The notes beneath the pieces are model-generated. The model made no database searches. It was given only the letters and a program-made list of their open reading frames with translations, and was not told the origin of the DNA. A stretch of 64,000 nucleotides of DNA from Lonsdalea populi (GTDB lineage: Bacteria > Pseudomonadota > Gammaproteobacteria > Enterobacterales > Enterobacteriaceae): assembly GCF_015999465.1 (NCBI RefSeq), contig NZ_CP065534.1:1798001-1862000 (forward strand), given 5' to 3'. Positions 19,632-30,899 of the stretch are shown here, in pieces. The translations under genes were made by a program, and so were the position numbers. The number at the start of each line of letters is the position of its first letter. Positions within the stretch are counted from its first letter, which is position 1.

Positions 19632-19658
19632 ATAAAAAAGCCCGCACGTTGGCAGGCT
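19632..19658 (-). terminator. Rho-independent terminator of the hemA-kdsA gene row
   Basis: On the minus strand AGCCTGC pairs with GCGGGCT (plus coordinates 19652-19658 and 19639-19645) around a 6-nt loop and is followed by TTTTTTATT. It lies about 30 bases after the kdsA stop. Confidence 0.85.
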
Positions 19659-19690
19659 CAGTAGTAAGCATACGCTAATACGCTAAGAAC

Positions 19691-20554
<864 letters not shown>

Positions 20555-20587
20555 TTAATGTCGGATAAATCAAAATCAAACTCGCAG

Positions 20588-21397
20588 TTAATGCAACACA
20601 ATGTCTTTCTGTTCGATCGAGTGTATCTGTACTTTGATCATCTCACTGACAGGGTCCTCGGGACATTGTTCTACAAAGTAGCTCAGGTCAGAGAGCGCAA
20701 TATGGTCGCAATCAAGCTGAGCGTAGATCAATCCCCGGTCGCGTATCTCATAAGGGTCTTCCGGGTCGAATTGAAGCACGGCCTCGCAGGTGCGCAGAGC
20801 CAGCTCCATTTGCTTTTCTTCCATCAGCGCAATTTTCAGCGTATCCAGCAATTTGCGGACAATCATGACGTTTTCCGCTTCGTCCAGATCCTCATCCAAC
20901 AGCCGAGTTGAAGGACCAATGTTTCCTTTCAGCCAGACATCCAGCACATGTTCGCTCAGCGTGTCGCCGTTAAGCGGATTGATGAGCCACATTTCGTCAT
21001 CCAGCCAGTCGACACGAATAATAAACTGGGTGGGGAAAATAACCGGCATCAACGGCAAATCAATCTGCTGAGCGATATGCATGAAAATAATGCCCAGCGA
21101 AACCGGCATCCCCTGACGAGTGGATAGAACCTTATCCAGCCATAATACGTCTGACAGCCGATATACGCCGCTGGCACCACCAAATCCCCATGAGCCGAAA
21201 AACAGCCCAATCAGCTTTTCAAGTTTTTGTTCCGGGGCAAGATAAGTCGGGATAGCCGTCCGGGCCTCATCGACAAGGTGTTGCAGATTTCGTCGCACTT
21301 CCGTTGCAGAGAAGTCACAGCGTATTTCCTGGGAAACTAAGATTACCCCTTCACTCAACGGTGAGCGGTTAAATTCGAAATCGGCAATAGCACTCAT
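20588..21397 (-). CDS. sirB1: SirB1 family protein (transglutaminase-like/TPR)
   Basis: A 269-residue protein matching the SirB1/YchA family. It has an N-terminal transglutaminase-like domain (about 30-180) containing GMPVSLGIIFMHIAQQIDLPLMPVIFPTQFI in the usual place of the His-containing motif, and a C-terminal tetratricopeptide-like part (about 190-265). Its biochemical function is unknown; in Salmonella the sirB locus was linked to invasion gene expression. The ATG at 21397 overlaps the stop of the sirB2 remnant (ATGA), a trace of former translational coupling. It is followed by kdsA. Confidence 0.9.
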   Translation of the reverse strand: MSAIADFEFNRSPLSEGVILVSQEIRCDFSATEVRRNLQHLVDEARTAIPTYLAPEQKLEKLIGLFFGSWGFGGASGVYRLSDVLWLDKVLSTRQGMPVSLGIIFMHIAQQIDLPLMPVIFPTQFIIRVDWLDDEMWLINPLNGDTLSEHVLDVWLKGNIGPSTRLLDEDLDEAENVMIVRKLLDTLKIALMEEKQMELALRTCEAVLQFDPEDPYEIRDRGLIYAQLDCDHIALSDLSYFVEQCPEDPVSEMIKVQIHSIEQKDIVLH

Positions 21398-21645
21398 AGG
21401 TATTCCATCAGCATAGGTAACTTGGTGAAAATCCAGCGTTTAATAGATAGCAGGCCCACCAAGGCAAAACATTAACGCTATCCTGCTAATTTTCTGTCGT
21501 CGTCGCAGGGGCTACAACCCCGAACGCAAGACAGAATGTAAGTAATTATGCCAAACGGGCTCTCTCGCAGCCAGCATTCCACGATGAAGGGTAGGCAAAA
21601 TGAGCGATGTGTATCATTTTGCCGGAGTTAGGGGAGAAAGGATCG
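21394..21645 (-). pseudogene. sirB2: Degraded remnant of sirB2
   Basis: Between prmC and sirB1, E. coli has the roughly 130-codon membrane protein gene sirB2 (ychQ); here only about 250 bp remain. Minus-strand translation shows decayed pieces: a clean C-terminal tail ALVGLLSIKRWIFTKLPML... from 21471 to a stop at 21394-21396 that overlaps the sirB1 start; just upstream, in another frame, IALMF; and further upstream LAFGVVAPATTTEN. The order and character (hydrophobic helix, T-E-N/R-R-I-A-type loop, final T-K-x-P-x-L) fit SirB2. Stops at 21472-21474 and elsewhere break the frame. The identification rests on position and partial similarity. Confidence 0.6.
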
Positions 21646-22479
21646 TCATTCCGGCCAAAAACCCAGCGAAACACGCTCGTTGCTGCCGTAGTCTTTATGC
21701 GTTTTTACCCGAATGAAACCTCGCTGTTCCAGCATGGAGCGTACTGCAGCCCCCTGCTGCCAACCATGCTCCAACAGCAGCCCGCCTCCGGGCAGAAGAT
21801 ACTGGGGAGATTCCGTAATAATCACGCGCAGATCCGCTAGTCCCTCTTCACCTGAGATCAAGGCGCCGCTCGGTTCAAAGCGCACGTCGCCCTGGGACAA
21901 ATGGATATCTTCGGCGTCGATATAGGGCGGATTACTCACGATAAGGATGAAGCGTTGTCCTTCAACCCTAGAAAACCAGCTTCCTTGAGTAAAATAGGCG
22001 TTGCTGATGCCGAGGCGCTGCGCGTTTTCCTTTGCTAACGTGACCGCCTCGAGCTGAATATCGACGCCCTGTACGCGGCAATCCGGACGCTCGCTGGCGA
22101 TAGCTAATGCGATAGCGCCCGTGCCGGTGCCTAAATCCAGTATGTCAGCAGGCTCCGCCGGAAGATAACTCAGAGCGTGTTCGACCAGACACTCGGTATC
22201 CGGCCGCGGTATGAGCGTGGCGGGAGAAACGGTCAGCTGCAGCGACCAGAACTCTTTTTGGCCAGTAAGATAGGCGACCGGCTCACCGGCAACACGCCTT
22301 TCCAGCAATTGCGACAGTTGCCTCTGTTCTGCCTCAGACAACATGGTTTCGCCAAACGCCATGATAAAAGTACGTGCTTTCCCCGTCGCGAAACCGAGCA
22401 GGATTTCCGCATCGCGCCGGGGACTATCACTGTCCTGCAACCGTGCAATGGCCTGCTGCAGCCAGCGTTGATAATCCAT
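21646..22479 (-). CDS. prmC: Peptide chain release factor N5-glutamine methyltransferase
   Basis: A 277-residue SAM-dependent methyltransferase that methylates the Gln of the GGQ motif in RF1 and RF2, raising termination efficiency. The N-terminal helical domain binds the release factor (about 1-85). The catalytic Rossmann domain has ILDLGTGTGAIALAIA (SAM motif I) and the diagnostic SNPPYI motif that grips the glutamine side chain. Its start overlaps the prfA stop by one base, coupling the enzyme to its substrate RF1. Confidence 0.97.
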   Translation of the reverse strand: MDYQRWLQQAIARLQDSDSPRRDAEILLGFATGKARTFIMAFGETMLSEAEQRQLSQLLERRVAGEPVAYLTGQKEFWSLQLTVSPATLIPRPDTECLVEHALSYLPAEPADILDLGTGTGAIALAIASERPDCRVQGVDIQLEAVTLAKENAQRLGISNAYFTQGSWFSRVEGQRFILIVSNPPYIDAEDIHLSQGDVRFEPSGALISGEEGLADLRVIITESPQYLLPGGGLLLEHGWQQGAAVRSMLEQRGFIRVKTHKDYGSNERVSLGFWPE

Positions 22480-23561
22480 TACTCTTGCTCGGACAGTGCG
22501 GCCAGCTGGTCGGCCTGGTATTCCTGCACAATCGGCTGGATCAGCATATCCAGTTTGCCTTCCATCGCTTCATCCAGACGGTATAAGGTCAGGTTGATGC
22601 GGTGGTCCGTCACGCGTCCCTGCGGGAAGTTGTAGGTACGGTTACGGTCGGAACGTTCGCCGCTGCCTAGCAGGTTTCGGCGCGTTGAAGCCTCTTCCAA
22701 CTGACGCTTTTGCACTTCTGCGGCACGGATGCGCGCACCCAGCACGGAAAGCGCTTTGGCTTTGTTTTTATGCTGCGAACGCTCATCCTGACATTCAACG
22801 ACGATGCCGGTAGGAATATGCGTGATGCGGATAGCGGAATCGGTGGTGTTGACGTGCTGGCCGCCCGCGCCGGATGAGCGGAAGGTATCGATGCGCAAAT
22901 CTGACGGATTGATCTCCGGCAGTTCAGCTTCCGGCACTTCCGGCATCACGGCCACCGTACAGGCGGAGGTATGGATGCGCCCCTGAGATTCCGTCGCCGG
23001 GACACGCTGTACGCGATGGCCGCCGGACTCAAACTTCAACTGTCCGTATGCACCATCACCGATCACTTTAGCGATCACCTCTTTGTAACCTCCATGCTCG
23101 CCATCGCTGGCGCTGACCATTTCCACCTTCCAGCGGCGTGATTCTGCATAGCGGCTATACATACGGAAGAGATCGCCGGCGAAAATCGCGGCTTCATCGC
23201 CGCCGGTGCCGGCACGAATTTCCAGATAGCAGTTGCGATCGTCATCAGGATCTTTCGGCAACAGCAGCACCTGCAGTTGCTGTTCCAACTCCTCACTTGC
23301 GGATTTTGCTTCGCTTAGCTCTTCCTGCGCCATTTCTCGCATTTCAGCATCGTCCATCATCGCTTCCGCCGTGGCAATATCTTCCTGCGTTTGCTGCCAG
23401 CACTGGAAACAACGGGTAATGTCGGTCAACTGAGCATATTCCCGGGACAACGCGCGAAAACGGTCAATATCGGCGATCGCGCCGGGATCGCCCAACAGCG
23501 CCTGGACCTCTTCATGGCGCTCTTGCAGTGTTTCCAGTTTGGCAACAATAGAAGGCTTCAT
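22479..23561 (-). CDS. prfA: Peptide chain release factor 1
   Basis: A 360-residue class I release factor that recognises UAA and UAG in the ribosomal A site and triggers peptide release. The codon-reading PxT tripeptide is in [13 protein letters not shown], and the catalytic GGQ is in [15 protein letters not shown], around residues 233-235 as in E. coli. Length is identical to E. coli RF1. It lies 46 bp after hemA and overlaps prmC, the classic hemA-prfA-prmC order. Confidence 0.98.
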   Translation of the reverse strand: MKPSIVAKLETLQERHEEVQALLGDPGAIADIDRFRALSREYAQLTDITRCFQCWQQTQEDIATAEAMMDDAEMREMAQEELSEAKSASEELEQQLQVLLLPKDPDDDRNCYLEIRAGTGGDEAAIFAGDLFRMYSRYAESRRWKVEMVSASDGEHGGYKEVIAKVIGDGAYGQLKFESGGHRVQRVPATESQGRIHTSACTVAVMPEVPEAELPEINPSDLRIDTFRSSGAGGQHVNTTDSAIRITHIPTGIVVECQDERSQHKNKAKALSVLGARIRAAEVQKRQLEEASTRRNLLGSGERSDRNRTYNFPQGRVTDHRINLTLYRLDEAMEGKLDMLIQPIVQEYQADQLAALSEQE

Positions 23562-23607
23562 GCGTGGTGTTATATCCTGTCGTTAATCGAAAAGGGTGAG
23601 AAGGATG

Positions 23608-24864
23608 CTAGTTCAAGCCGAGGCTGTCACGCAAAATTTGCAAACGGTCCTGATCGCCGTCGCGGGCAGCCTGCTGAAGAGAGATGGTTGGTGCATGAAT
23701 TAAACGGTTAGTCAGGCGATGCGTCAGCTCTTGCACGATAGCTTCCACGTCCCCGCCCTGCTGGATCGACTCCAGCGCCTTGGACGTCATTTCCTCACGC
23801 AACATATCCGCCTGAGAGCGGTAGTCACGAATGGTTTCTACCGCCGTCTGCGCACGCATCCAGCCCATAAATTCCAAGCTTTCCTGCTGAACGATCGTTT
23901 CGGCCTGCACGGCAGCGGCTTTGCGTTGCGCCAGATTCTGCTGCACGATTGCATGAAGATCGTCCACGCTGTATAGGTAGACGTTGGGCAGCTTGCCGAC
24001 TTCCGGCTCAATATCGCGCGGTATCGCAATATCCACCATCAGCATAGGGCGGTTACGCCTCACTTTAAGCATGCGCTCCATCATCCCTTTCCCAACAATA
24101 GGCAACGTGCTGGCCGTGGAACTGATGACGATATCCGCCTGCGCCAGTTGGCCGTCCAGCTCGCTCAGCGTAATGACTTCTGCCCCCACCTTGTCGGCCA
24201 AGACCTGTGCGCGTTCACGCGTCCGGTTGGCAATCCACATACGCTTGACCTGATGTTCGCGCAAATGACGCGCCACCAGCTCGATCGTTTCACCGGCGCC
24301 GATCAGCAGGACATTGACCTCCGCCAGCGATTCGAAAATCTGACGTGCCAGCGTGCAGGCGGCAAAGGCGACGGAGACAGCACTGGCGCCGATATCTGTT
24401 TCGGTACGGACGCGTTTCGCGACCGTAAAGGATTTCTGGAACAGACGTTCCAAGTCGCCTGACAGAGAACGTTCACGCTGAGATTCCGCAAACGCTTTTT
24501 TGACCTGGCCAAGAATCTGAGGTTCGCCAAGGATTAAGGAATCCAGACCGCTGGCGACACGCATCAGGTGGCTAACAGCCGCATTGCCCTCATGCCAATA
24601 CAGGCTTTTACGCACGTCGTCCGCGCTAAGGTGATGAAACTCGCACAGCCAGTGAATGAGCTGTTCACGCCGATTCTCTTCGGCTTCCACGCTCAGATAG
24701 AGTTCAGTGCGATTACAGGTGGATAGCAGTACCCCACCCTGTATCAGCGGTTGCTGTAACAGGCTGTGCAGCGCTGCCCCAAGTTTATCCTGCGAGAACA
24801 CAATGCGTTCCCGCAAAGAAACCGGAGCCGTTCTATGATTAATGCCAAGCGCAAGCAGGGTCAT
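23608..24864 (-). CDS. hemA: Glutamyl-tRNA reductase
   Basis: A 418-residue enzyme that makes glutamate-1-semialdehyde from glutamyl-tRNA, the first committed step of tetrapyrrole synthesis. The catalytic Cys50 is in [12 protein letters not shown], the NADPH-binding domain has [16 protein letters not shown] (about 185-200), and the C-terminal dimerisation helix is complete. It is the first gene of the minus-strand row, divergent from lolB with 209 bp between them, as in E. coli. Confidence 0.98.
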   Translation of the reverse strand: MTLLALGINHRTAPVSLRERIVFSQDKLGAALHSLLQQPLIQGGVLLSTCNRTELYLSVEAEENRREQLIHWLCEFHHLSADDVRKSLYWHEGNAAVSHLMRVASGLDSLILGEPQILGQVKKAFAESQRERSLSGDLERLFQKSFTVAKRVRTETDIGASAVSVAFAACTLARQIFESLAEVNVLLIGAGETIELVARHLREHQVKRMWIANRTRERAQVLADKVGAEVITLSELDGQLAQADIVISSTASTLPIVGKGMMERMLKVRRNRPMLMVDIAIPRDIEPEVGKLPNVYLYSVDDLHAIVQQNLAQRKAAAVQAETIVQQESLEFMGWMRAQTAVETIRDYRSQADMLREEMTSKALESIQQGGDVEAIVQELTHRLTNRLIHAPTISLQQAARDGDQDRLQILRDSLGLN

Positions 24865-25073
24865 GAGTCTTTGAGTAATACCGATATTAGTATGGACTTC
24901 ATCCGTGGGGGCATTCTACTTGAACCCTCCTTTTAAGAAAAGTGAAGGGATAGGCCCCATTGACGGCACTTAAATAATTTTCGGCGGCGATAACAATCAT
25001 TGACGATAAACATGAAGCCCGCTAGCGTGACACCTTATCCCGCATTTTTCCTGTTCCAGAGGACCCCATATCC

Positions 25074-25694
25074 ATGTCAAAAAAATGTGTCCGTTGCCTG
25101 CAATTACTGCCTCTCGCGAGTATTTTGCTAACGGCCTGTAGTACGCGACAGCCAGAATTACCCGGGCAAAGTCCGACTTCCCCACAGTGGCGGCAGCATG
25201 AACAAAAAGTACAACATTTGAGCCAGTATGAGACCCGCGGATCCTTTGCCTATATTTCAGATAGGCAAAAACTTTATGCCCGCTTCTTCTGGCAACAAAC
25301 TTCTGCGCAAAACTATCGTCTGCTCCTGACCAACCCTCTCGGCAGCACCGAGTTGGAGTTGAAAGCACAGCCGAATAGCGTCCAGATTACCGATGGCCAG
25401 GGAAAACGTTACGTGGGAAAAGATGCCGAAGACATGGTGCGCCAGTTGACCGGTATGGATATCCCGATAAATAACCTGCGCCAATGGATTGTAGGCCTGC
25501 CCGGCGACGCCCAGCAGTTTACGCTCGACCAACACTATCTGCTGCACACAGTAACCTATCAACAAGGCGGACAGAGCTGGAACGTCAATTATCAGCAGTA
25601 CACCGATAGCATTATGCCAATGCCGAAGAGCCTCGAATTAAGTCAGGGCGAACGGCGCATCAAGCTGCGAATGGACAACTGGATGGTTCAGTAA
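25074..25694 (+). CDS. lolB: Outer membrane lipoprotein receptor LolB
   Basis: A 206-residue lipoprotein that accepts lipoproteins from LolA and inserts them into the outer membrane. It has a type II signal peptide with lipobox LLTAC (acylated Cys22). The mature part shows family segments [24 protein letters not shown] and [18 protein letters not shown], with the usual C-terminal [10 protein letters not shown]. It is the first gene of lolB-ispE-prs; ispE starts three bases after its stop, so the two are translationally linked. Confidence 0.96.
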   Translation: MSKKCVRCLQLLPLASILLTACSTRQPELPGQSPTSPQWRQHEQKVQHLSQYETRGSFAYISDRQKLYARFFWQQTSAQNYRLLLTNPLGSTELELKAQPNSVQITDGQGKRYVGKDAEDMVRQLTGMDIPINNLRQWIVGLPGDAQQFTLDQHYLLHTVTYQQGGQSWNVNYQQYTDSIMPMPKSLELSQGERRIKLRMDNWMVQ

Positions 25695-25697
25695 GCC

Positions 25698-26570
25698 ATG
25701 TCGACGAATAAAATAACCTGGCCGTCTCCGGCCAAACTGAATTTGTTTCTCTATATCACCGGGCGTCGGGCTAACGGTTATCACGATCTGCAGACGCTGT
25801 TTCAGTTTTTGGATTACGGTGACACGTTAACCATCATCCCTCAGGCGGGCGAAACGATTTCGCTGTTGACCGACATGAACGGCGTTCCCGCTGAGCAAAA
25901 TCTCATCGTTCGAGCGGCCACATTGCTGCAGGCGTATTGCCGTCAGCAAAACCGACCATTCTCCGGCGCTGACATCGCCATCGCTAAACGGTTACCGATG
26001 GGCGGCGGACTGGGCGGCGGTTCGTCGAATGCCGCCACCGTGCTGGTTGCGCTAAATTATTTGTGGAAATGCGGCTTGCCACCCGAAACGCTGGCAGAGC
26101 TGGGTTTACAACTGGGAGCAGATGTACCGGTGTTTATTCGTGGTCACGCCGCCTTCGCGGAAGGCATCGGCGAAGCGCTGACGTTCGTCGAGCCGGAAGA
26201 AAAATGGTATCTGGTCGCCCACCCTGGCATCAGCATCTCGACGCCGGAGATATTCAACGCTCCCGATCTCAAGCGGGATTCACCGGTGCGTACATTGCAG
26301 GCGTTATTGGCTTATCCCTTCGCCAATGATTGTGAACCTGTAGCGAGAAAACGTTTTCGTGAGGTTGAACAGCTACTTTCATGGCTGTTAGAATACGCCC
26401 CGGCGCGCTTGACCGGCACAGGCGCTTGTGTGTTTGCAGAGTTCGACACCGAGTCTGCTGCTCGTCATGTGCTCGACCAAGCCCCGGAAAATTTAAACGG
26501 TTTTATTGCTCGCGGTGCTAATGTATCTCCCTTGCAACAAACGCTTTCCGGACTACCCGAGGGTCGCTAA
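25698..26570 (+). CDS. ispE: 4-diphosphocytidyl-2-C-methyl-D-erythritol kinase
   Basis: A 290-residue GHMP kinase of the MEP isoprenoid pathway that phosphorylates the 2-hydroxyl of CDP-ME using ATP. The N-terminal [11 protein letters not shown] holds the conserved Lys, the ATP-binding glycine-rich motif is [16 protein letters not shown] (about residues 97-112), and the third motif [12 protein letters not shown] lies near 240. It is co-directional with lolB and prs in the conserved enterobacterial order. Confidence 0.97.
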   Translation: MSTNKITWPSPAKLNLFLYITGRRANGYHDLQTLFQFLDYGDTLTIIPQAGETISLLTDMNGVPAEQNLIVRAATLLQAYCRQQNRPFSGADIAIAKRLPMGGGLGGGSSNAATVLVALNYLWKCGLPPETLAELGLQLGADVPVFIRGHAAFAEGIGEALTFVEPEEKWYLVAHPGISISTPEIFNAPDLKRDSPVRTLQALLAYPFANDCEPVARKRFREVEQLLSWLLEYAPARLTGTGACVFAEFDTESAARHVLDQAPENLNGFIARGANVSPLQQTLSGLPEGR

Positions 26571-27629
<1,059 letters not shown>

Positions 27630-27648
27630 TCGTTCACGTCAGTGATGT

Positions 27649-27683
27649 AAGAAAATGCCATCGATTTTCCGGTGGCATTTTTG
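27649..27683 (+). terminator. Rho-independent terminator of prs
   Basis: AAATGCCATCG (from 27653) pairs with CGGTGGCATTT (to 27680), with one G-U, and is followed by TTG. It begins about 20 bases after the prs stop. Confidence 0.85.
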
Positions 27684-27710
27684 TTGGTGCAGCCCTACGT
27701 TGACGAACCG

Positions 27711-27983
27711 TTAGGGAAGACGCTCTGTACGGCGACAACGTTTATCGAAATGTTTAACCCACCAATAGCGGTCCGACACCGAATCCCTACCGCCAATGCG
27801 TGCGCCGATGAGCCAGACGATCGCCCCGGAAAATATTCCCATCAAATCCAGATAGCGCCCCGATCCCGGCAGGTGCCAATCCGGCAATTGGCTGATGATG
27901 GCATAAGCGACACTGGCCACCATCAGCACGAGGCCGATACTCATCAGCAGATTTCCTGTCATAACAGCATGTTTGCGTCTCAT
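27711..27983 (-). CDS. ychH: YchH family small membrane protein
   Basis: A 90-residue protein with two hydrophobic segments (about 8-30 and 45-66) and the family C-terminus DRYWWVKHFDKRCRR, closely like E. coli YchH (DUF2583), a stress-linked inner membrane protein of uncertain role. The ATG at 27983 is selected because a perfect AGGAGG lies five bases upstream; the GTG two codons earlier overlaps that site. It is convergent with prs and divergent from pth, as in E. coli. Confidence 0.9.
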   Translation of the reverse strand: MRRKHAVMTGNLLMSIGLVLMVASVAYAIISQLPDWHLPGSGRYLDLMGIFSGAIVWLIGARIGGRDSVSDRYWWVKHFDKRCRRTERLP

Positions 27984-28274
27984 ATCCACCTCCTGAAAGG
28001 GTTTGACTGATAACGGGGATATCCTAGCAATCCCTCTTATTAGTCAAAATTATAGGCGCTGTGCCAGTCGCTGTTGCGGAGACGATCACATAAAATGAAT
28101 AAAAAACAGTCATCTTACCTACAATTTATTGTCAGTCTGCGGACAAATAGCGGCTTTATACCCTGGGGCGGGTGTGATATTGGTGATCCCCTCCCCCTGA
28201 GTGTAAACTAGCGGGCCTGTTATTTGTCTCTGACTTCAGCGTTACTGGCGTAACGCCCTATCTGGAAAAGTATC

Positions 28275-28862
28275 GTGAGCAGTATCAAACTGATTGTGGG
28301 GCTGGCGAATCCGGGTGCTGAATATGCGGCTACCCGCCATAACGCGGGCGCCTGGTATATCGACCGTTTGGCCGAATCCCACCGCCAGCCGCTCAAAGAA
28401 GAAAGCAAATTTTTCGGCTACACGTCGCGCCTGGCGTTAGCGGGACATGACGTTCGTTTATTGGTGCCGACCACATTTATGAATCTTAGCGGCAAGGCCG
28501 TGGCGGCGATGGCGACGTTTTACCGCATCCAGCCTGATGAAATTCTGGTCGCACACGACGAGCTGGACCTGTTGCCCGGTGTCGCCAAACTTAAGCTGGG
28601 TGGCGGCCACGGTGGTCACAATGGGCTGAAAGATATCATCAGCAAACTCGGGAATAACCCGAATTTTCACCGACTGCGTATCGGCATCGGCCATCCGGGT
28701 GACAAAAATAAAGTCGTTGGTTTCGTTCTGGGCAAACCGCCCGTCAGCGAGCAGACTTTGATCGATCAGTCCATTGATGAAGCCTTAAGCTGTAGCGAAA
28801 TCATGCTGCGCGAAGGCATGGTCAAAGCGATGAATCGGCTGCATGCCTTCAAGGCATCTTAA
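28275..28862 (+). CDS. pth: Peptidyl-tRNA hydrolase
   Basis: A 195-residue enzyme that cleaves peptidyl-tRNAs dropped from the ribosome, recycling tRNA. The catalytic His22 is in ATRHNAGAW, the conserved Asn12 in GLANPGAEY, and the Asp of the HDELDL motif is present, as is the [13 protein letters not shown] substrate segment. The start is GTG 28275, since alignment with E. coli Pth begins immediately there. It is followed after 121 bp by ychF. Confidence 0.97.
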   Translation: MSSIKLIVGLANPGAEYAATRHNAGAWYIDRLAESHRQPLKEESKFFGYTSRLALAGHDVRLLVPTTFMNLSGKAVAAMATFYRIQPDEILVAHDELDLLPGVAKLKLGGGHGGHNGLKDIISKLGNNPNFHRLRIGIGHPGDKNKVVGFVLGKPPVSEQTLIDQSIDEALSCSEIMLREGMVKAMNRLHAFKAS

Positions 28863-28983
28863 GGTTTGATGGGGTCAGTCGCATAACGCCCCTGCATTTG
28901 TGTATAATTGGGCGTAATTTTCGTATTCAGACGGGCTGTTGCATTAACAGTCTGATTAACAAGTTATTTAAGGTGATGTAAAC

Positions 28984-30075
28984 ATGGGATTCAAATGCGG
29001 TATTGTTGGGCTGCCTAACGTGGGTAAATCCACCCTCTTCAACGCGTTGACTAAAGCAGGTATTGATGCGGCCAACTTCCCGTTTTGTACCATCGAACCG
29101 AACACCGGCGTTGTACCGATGCCGGATCCGCGTCTGGACAAACTGGCCGAAATCGTCAAACCGCAGCGCACCCTGCCCACCACGATGGAGTTCGTGGATA
29201 TCGCCGGTCTGGTTAAAGGCGCCTCTAAGGGCGAAGGTCTGGGCAACCAGTTCCTGACCAACATTCGTGAAACTGAAGCGATCGGCCATGTCGTTCGTTG
29301 TTTCGAAAACGACAACATCATCCATGTTAACAACAAAGTCGATCCGGCTGATGATATCGACGTCATTAACACCGAACTGGCGTTGTCCGACCTGGATACC
29401 TGCGAACGCGCTATCCACCGCATCCAGAAAAAAGCCAAAGGCGGCGATAAAGACGCTAAAGCTGAGCTGTCAGCTTTGGAAAAATGCCTGCCACAGTTGG
29501 AAAACGCCGGTATGCTGCGCGCTATTGACCTGAGCGACGAAGAAAAAGCCGCTATCCGCTATTTGAGCTTCTTGACGCTGAAACCGACGATGTACATCGC
29601 CAATGTCAACGAAGATGGCTTCGAAAATAACCCGTACCTGGATCAGGTGCGTGAAATCGCAGCGAAAGAAGGTTCCGTCGTGGTTGCCGTTTGTGCCGCC
29701 GTTGAAGCGGATATCGCCGAGCTGGATGACGAAGAACGCGATGAATTTATGGCTGAGCTGGGACTGGAAGAACCGGGACTGAACCGCGTGATCCGCGCAG
29801 GCTACGAGCTGCTCAACCTGCAGACTTACTTCACCGCTGGGGTAAAAGAAGTACGTGCGTGGACTATCCCTGTCGGCGCCACGGCTCCTCAGGCCGCCGG
29901 TAAGATCCACACCGACTTCGAAAAAGGCTTCATCCGCGCCCAGACCATCTCCTATGAAGACTTCATCGCTTACAAAGGTGAGCAAGGCGCTAAAGAAGCC
30001 GGCAAAATGCGTTCAGAAGGTAAAGAGTACATAGTGAAAGACGGCGACATCATGAACTTCTTGTTTAACGTCTGA
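28984..30075 (+). CDS. ychF: Obg-like ATPase YchF
   Basis: A 363-residue P-loop protein of the YchF/OLA1 family, which binds ribosomes and hydrolyses ATP rather than GTP. The P-loop is GLPNVGKST (residues 9-17) and switch II is in [12 protein letters not shown]. The usual NKxD specificity motif is replaced by NVNE (YIANVNEDG), which explains ATP preference in this family. A coiled-coil arm and a C-terminal TGS domain (about 280-363) follow. A TATAAT at 28903-28908 may be its own -10 element. An accessory region begins right after its stop. Confidence 0.97.
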   Translation: MGFKCGIVGLPNVGKSTLFNALTKAGIDAANFPFCTIEPNTGVVPMPDPRLDKLAEIVKPQRTLPTTMEFVDIAGLVKGASKGEGLGNQFLTNIRETEAIGHVVRCFENDNIIHVNNKVDPADDIDVINTELALSDLDTCERAIHRIQKKAKGGDKDAKAELSALEKCLPQLENAGMLRAIDLSDEEKAAIRYLSFLTLKPTMYIANVNEDGFENNPYLDQVREIAAKEGSVVVAVCAAVEADIAELDDEERDEFMAELGLEEPGLNRVIRAGYELLNLQTYFTAGVKEVRAWTIPVGATAPQAAGKIHTDFEKGFIRAQTISYEDFIAYKGEQGAKEAGKMRSEGKEYIVKDGDIMNFLFNV

Positions 30076-30147
30076 CGAATTTTTCGGAACTCAGGAGCGC
30101 TCGGTGGATTGGGCAGGCCTTTTGAAATCAATGGGTCGCTAAACAAT

Positions 30148-30163
30148 ACGCTCTGCTGAGCGT
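30148..30163. terminator. Small hairpin after ychF
   Basis: ACGCTC (30148-30153) and GAGCGT (30158-30163) form a 6-bp stem with a TGCT loop, followed on the plus strand by TCCTATTGTT. It could be a weak terminator of ychF. Confidence 0.35.
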
Positions 30164-30165
30164 TC

Positions 30166-30312
30166 CTATTGTTCATCAAAGTCCAGAAAATTCGGGATTA
30201 AGCCGATACGCTCGTAGTCACGCAGGGTGTAGGCTGTCAGGCCCGTACATTTGGCGACTTCATTAATGGTCAGATGAAATTCTATGTGATGATCCTGGAA
30301 GATAGAGCGCAC
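30166..30312 (-). pseudogene. Truncated MerR-family regulator
   Basis: This minus-strand frame opens with GTG at 30310-30312 and stops with TAG after 48 codons. Its translation contains a clear MerR N-terminal helix-turn-helix and start of the wing: LTINEVAKCTG followed by LTAYTLRDYERIGLIPN. Normal MerR regulators have about 110-270 residues, so only the first helix-turn-helix remains and the effector-binding part is gone. It is too short for most gene callers. It marks the left edge of the recombination scar between ychF and dosP. Confidence 0.65.
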
Positions 30313-30500
30313 TCTAAATCAAGCACTTTTATACCTGATAAAAACCTGCGCAAGATCGCTCGCTGAACACTCACCTACAGATACCTGTTTGCATTGGCTT
30401 GAAGCGTCTAGCGTCAAGCTATGACTCACCTCCTTTTCGAACCCGATTCCCAGTCTTCGCGGTCTGTCGCGTGTGCCAGCCAGCGAAAGCAAGGCAGTGG

Positions 30501-30855
30501 CAGATCCAGAGGTTCTATCACGCCTTGCGTGACGACAGAGGGTATCCGGAAACTGCGCTGCTCCTGATCGCGCTGACCGCCTTCCGCCCTGGGGAGGCGG
30601 CGGATGCCGAGTGGGACGAGTTCTATCTTGGTGATGCGTTGTGGCGTCGACCCTGGAAAAGATGAAGGCCTAGCGTGATCATGTCAGCACGCTGTCGACG
30701 CAGGCCATTGCCGTAGTACGGATTCAGGCCTGATGCGATTGAGCGGCAACTGGCTCATGTGCAGAGCAACAAGATGCGAGCAATCTACAACAAGGCACTG
30801 TTGCTGGTACAGAGAAGATCTTTGCTACAGAATTGGGCTAACTATTTGGGAGGAT
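30501..30855 (+). pseudogene. Remnant of a P4-type phage integrase
   Basis: Two pieces of a P4-family tyrosine recombinase lie in the same frame. The first (to a stop at 30663-30665) reads FYHALRDDRGYPETA and ALTAFRPGEAADAEWDE, including the box I arginine in F-R-P-G-E. The second (30732-30855) reads ERQLAHVQSNKMRAIYNKA and RRSLLQNWANYL, the usual C-terminal end of these integrases. The catalytic middle with the HxxR box is missing, and the first third is absent. The enzyme cannot be active. It indicates that an integrative element once sat here. Confidence 0.75.
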
Positions 30856-30899
30856 CTAAAATTCGGCAAAGACGAGTCTGGGGCATCATAACTGCATCC

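Noticed and set aside
28863..30165. Search for a tRNA gene as attachment site for the integrase remnants near ychF
   Set aside because: No tRNA-like sequence or obvious direct repeats were seen around the scar.
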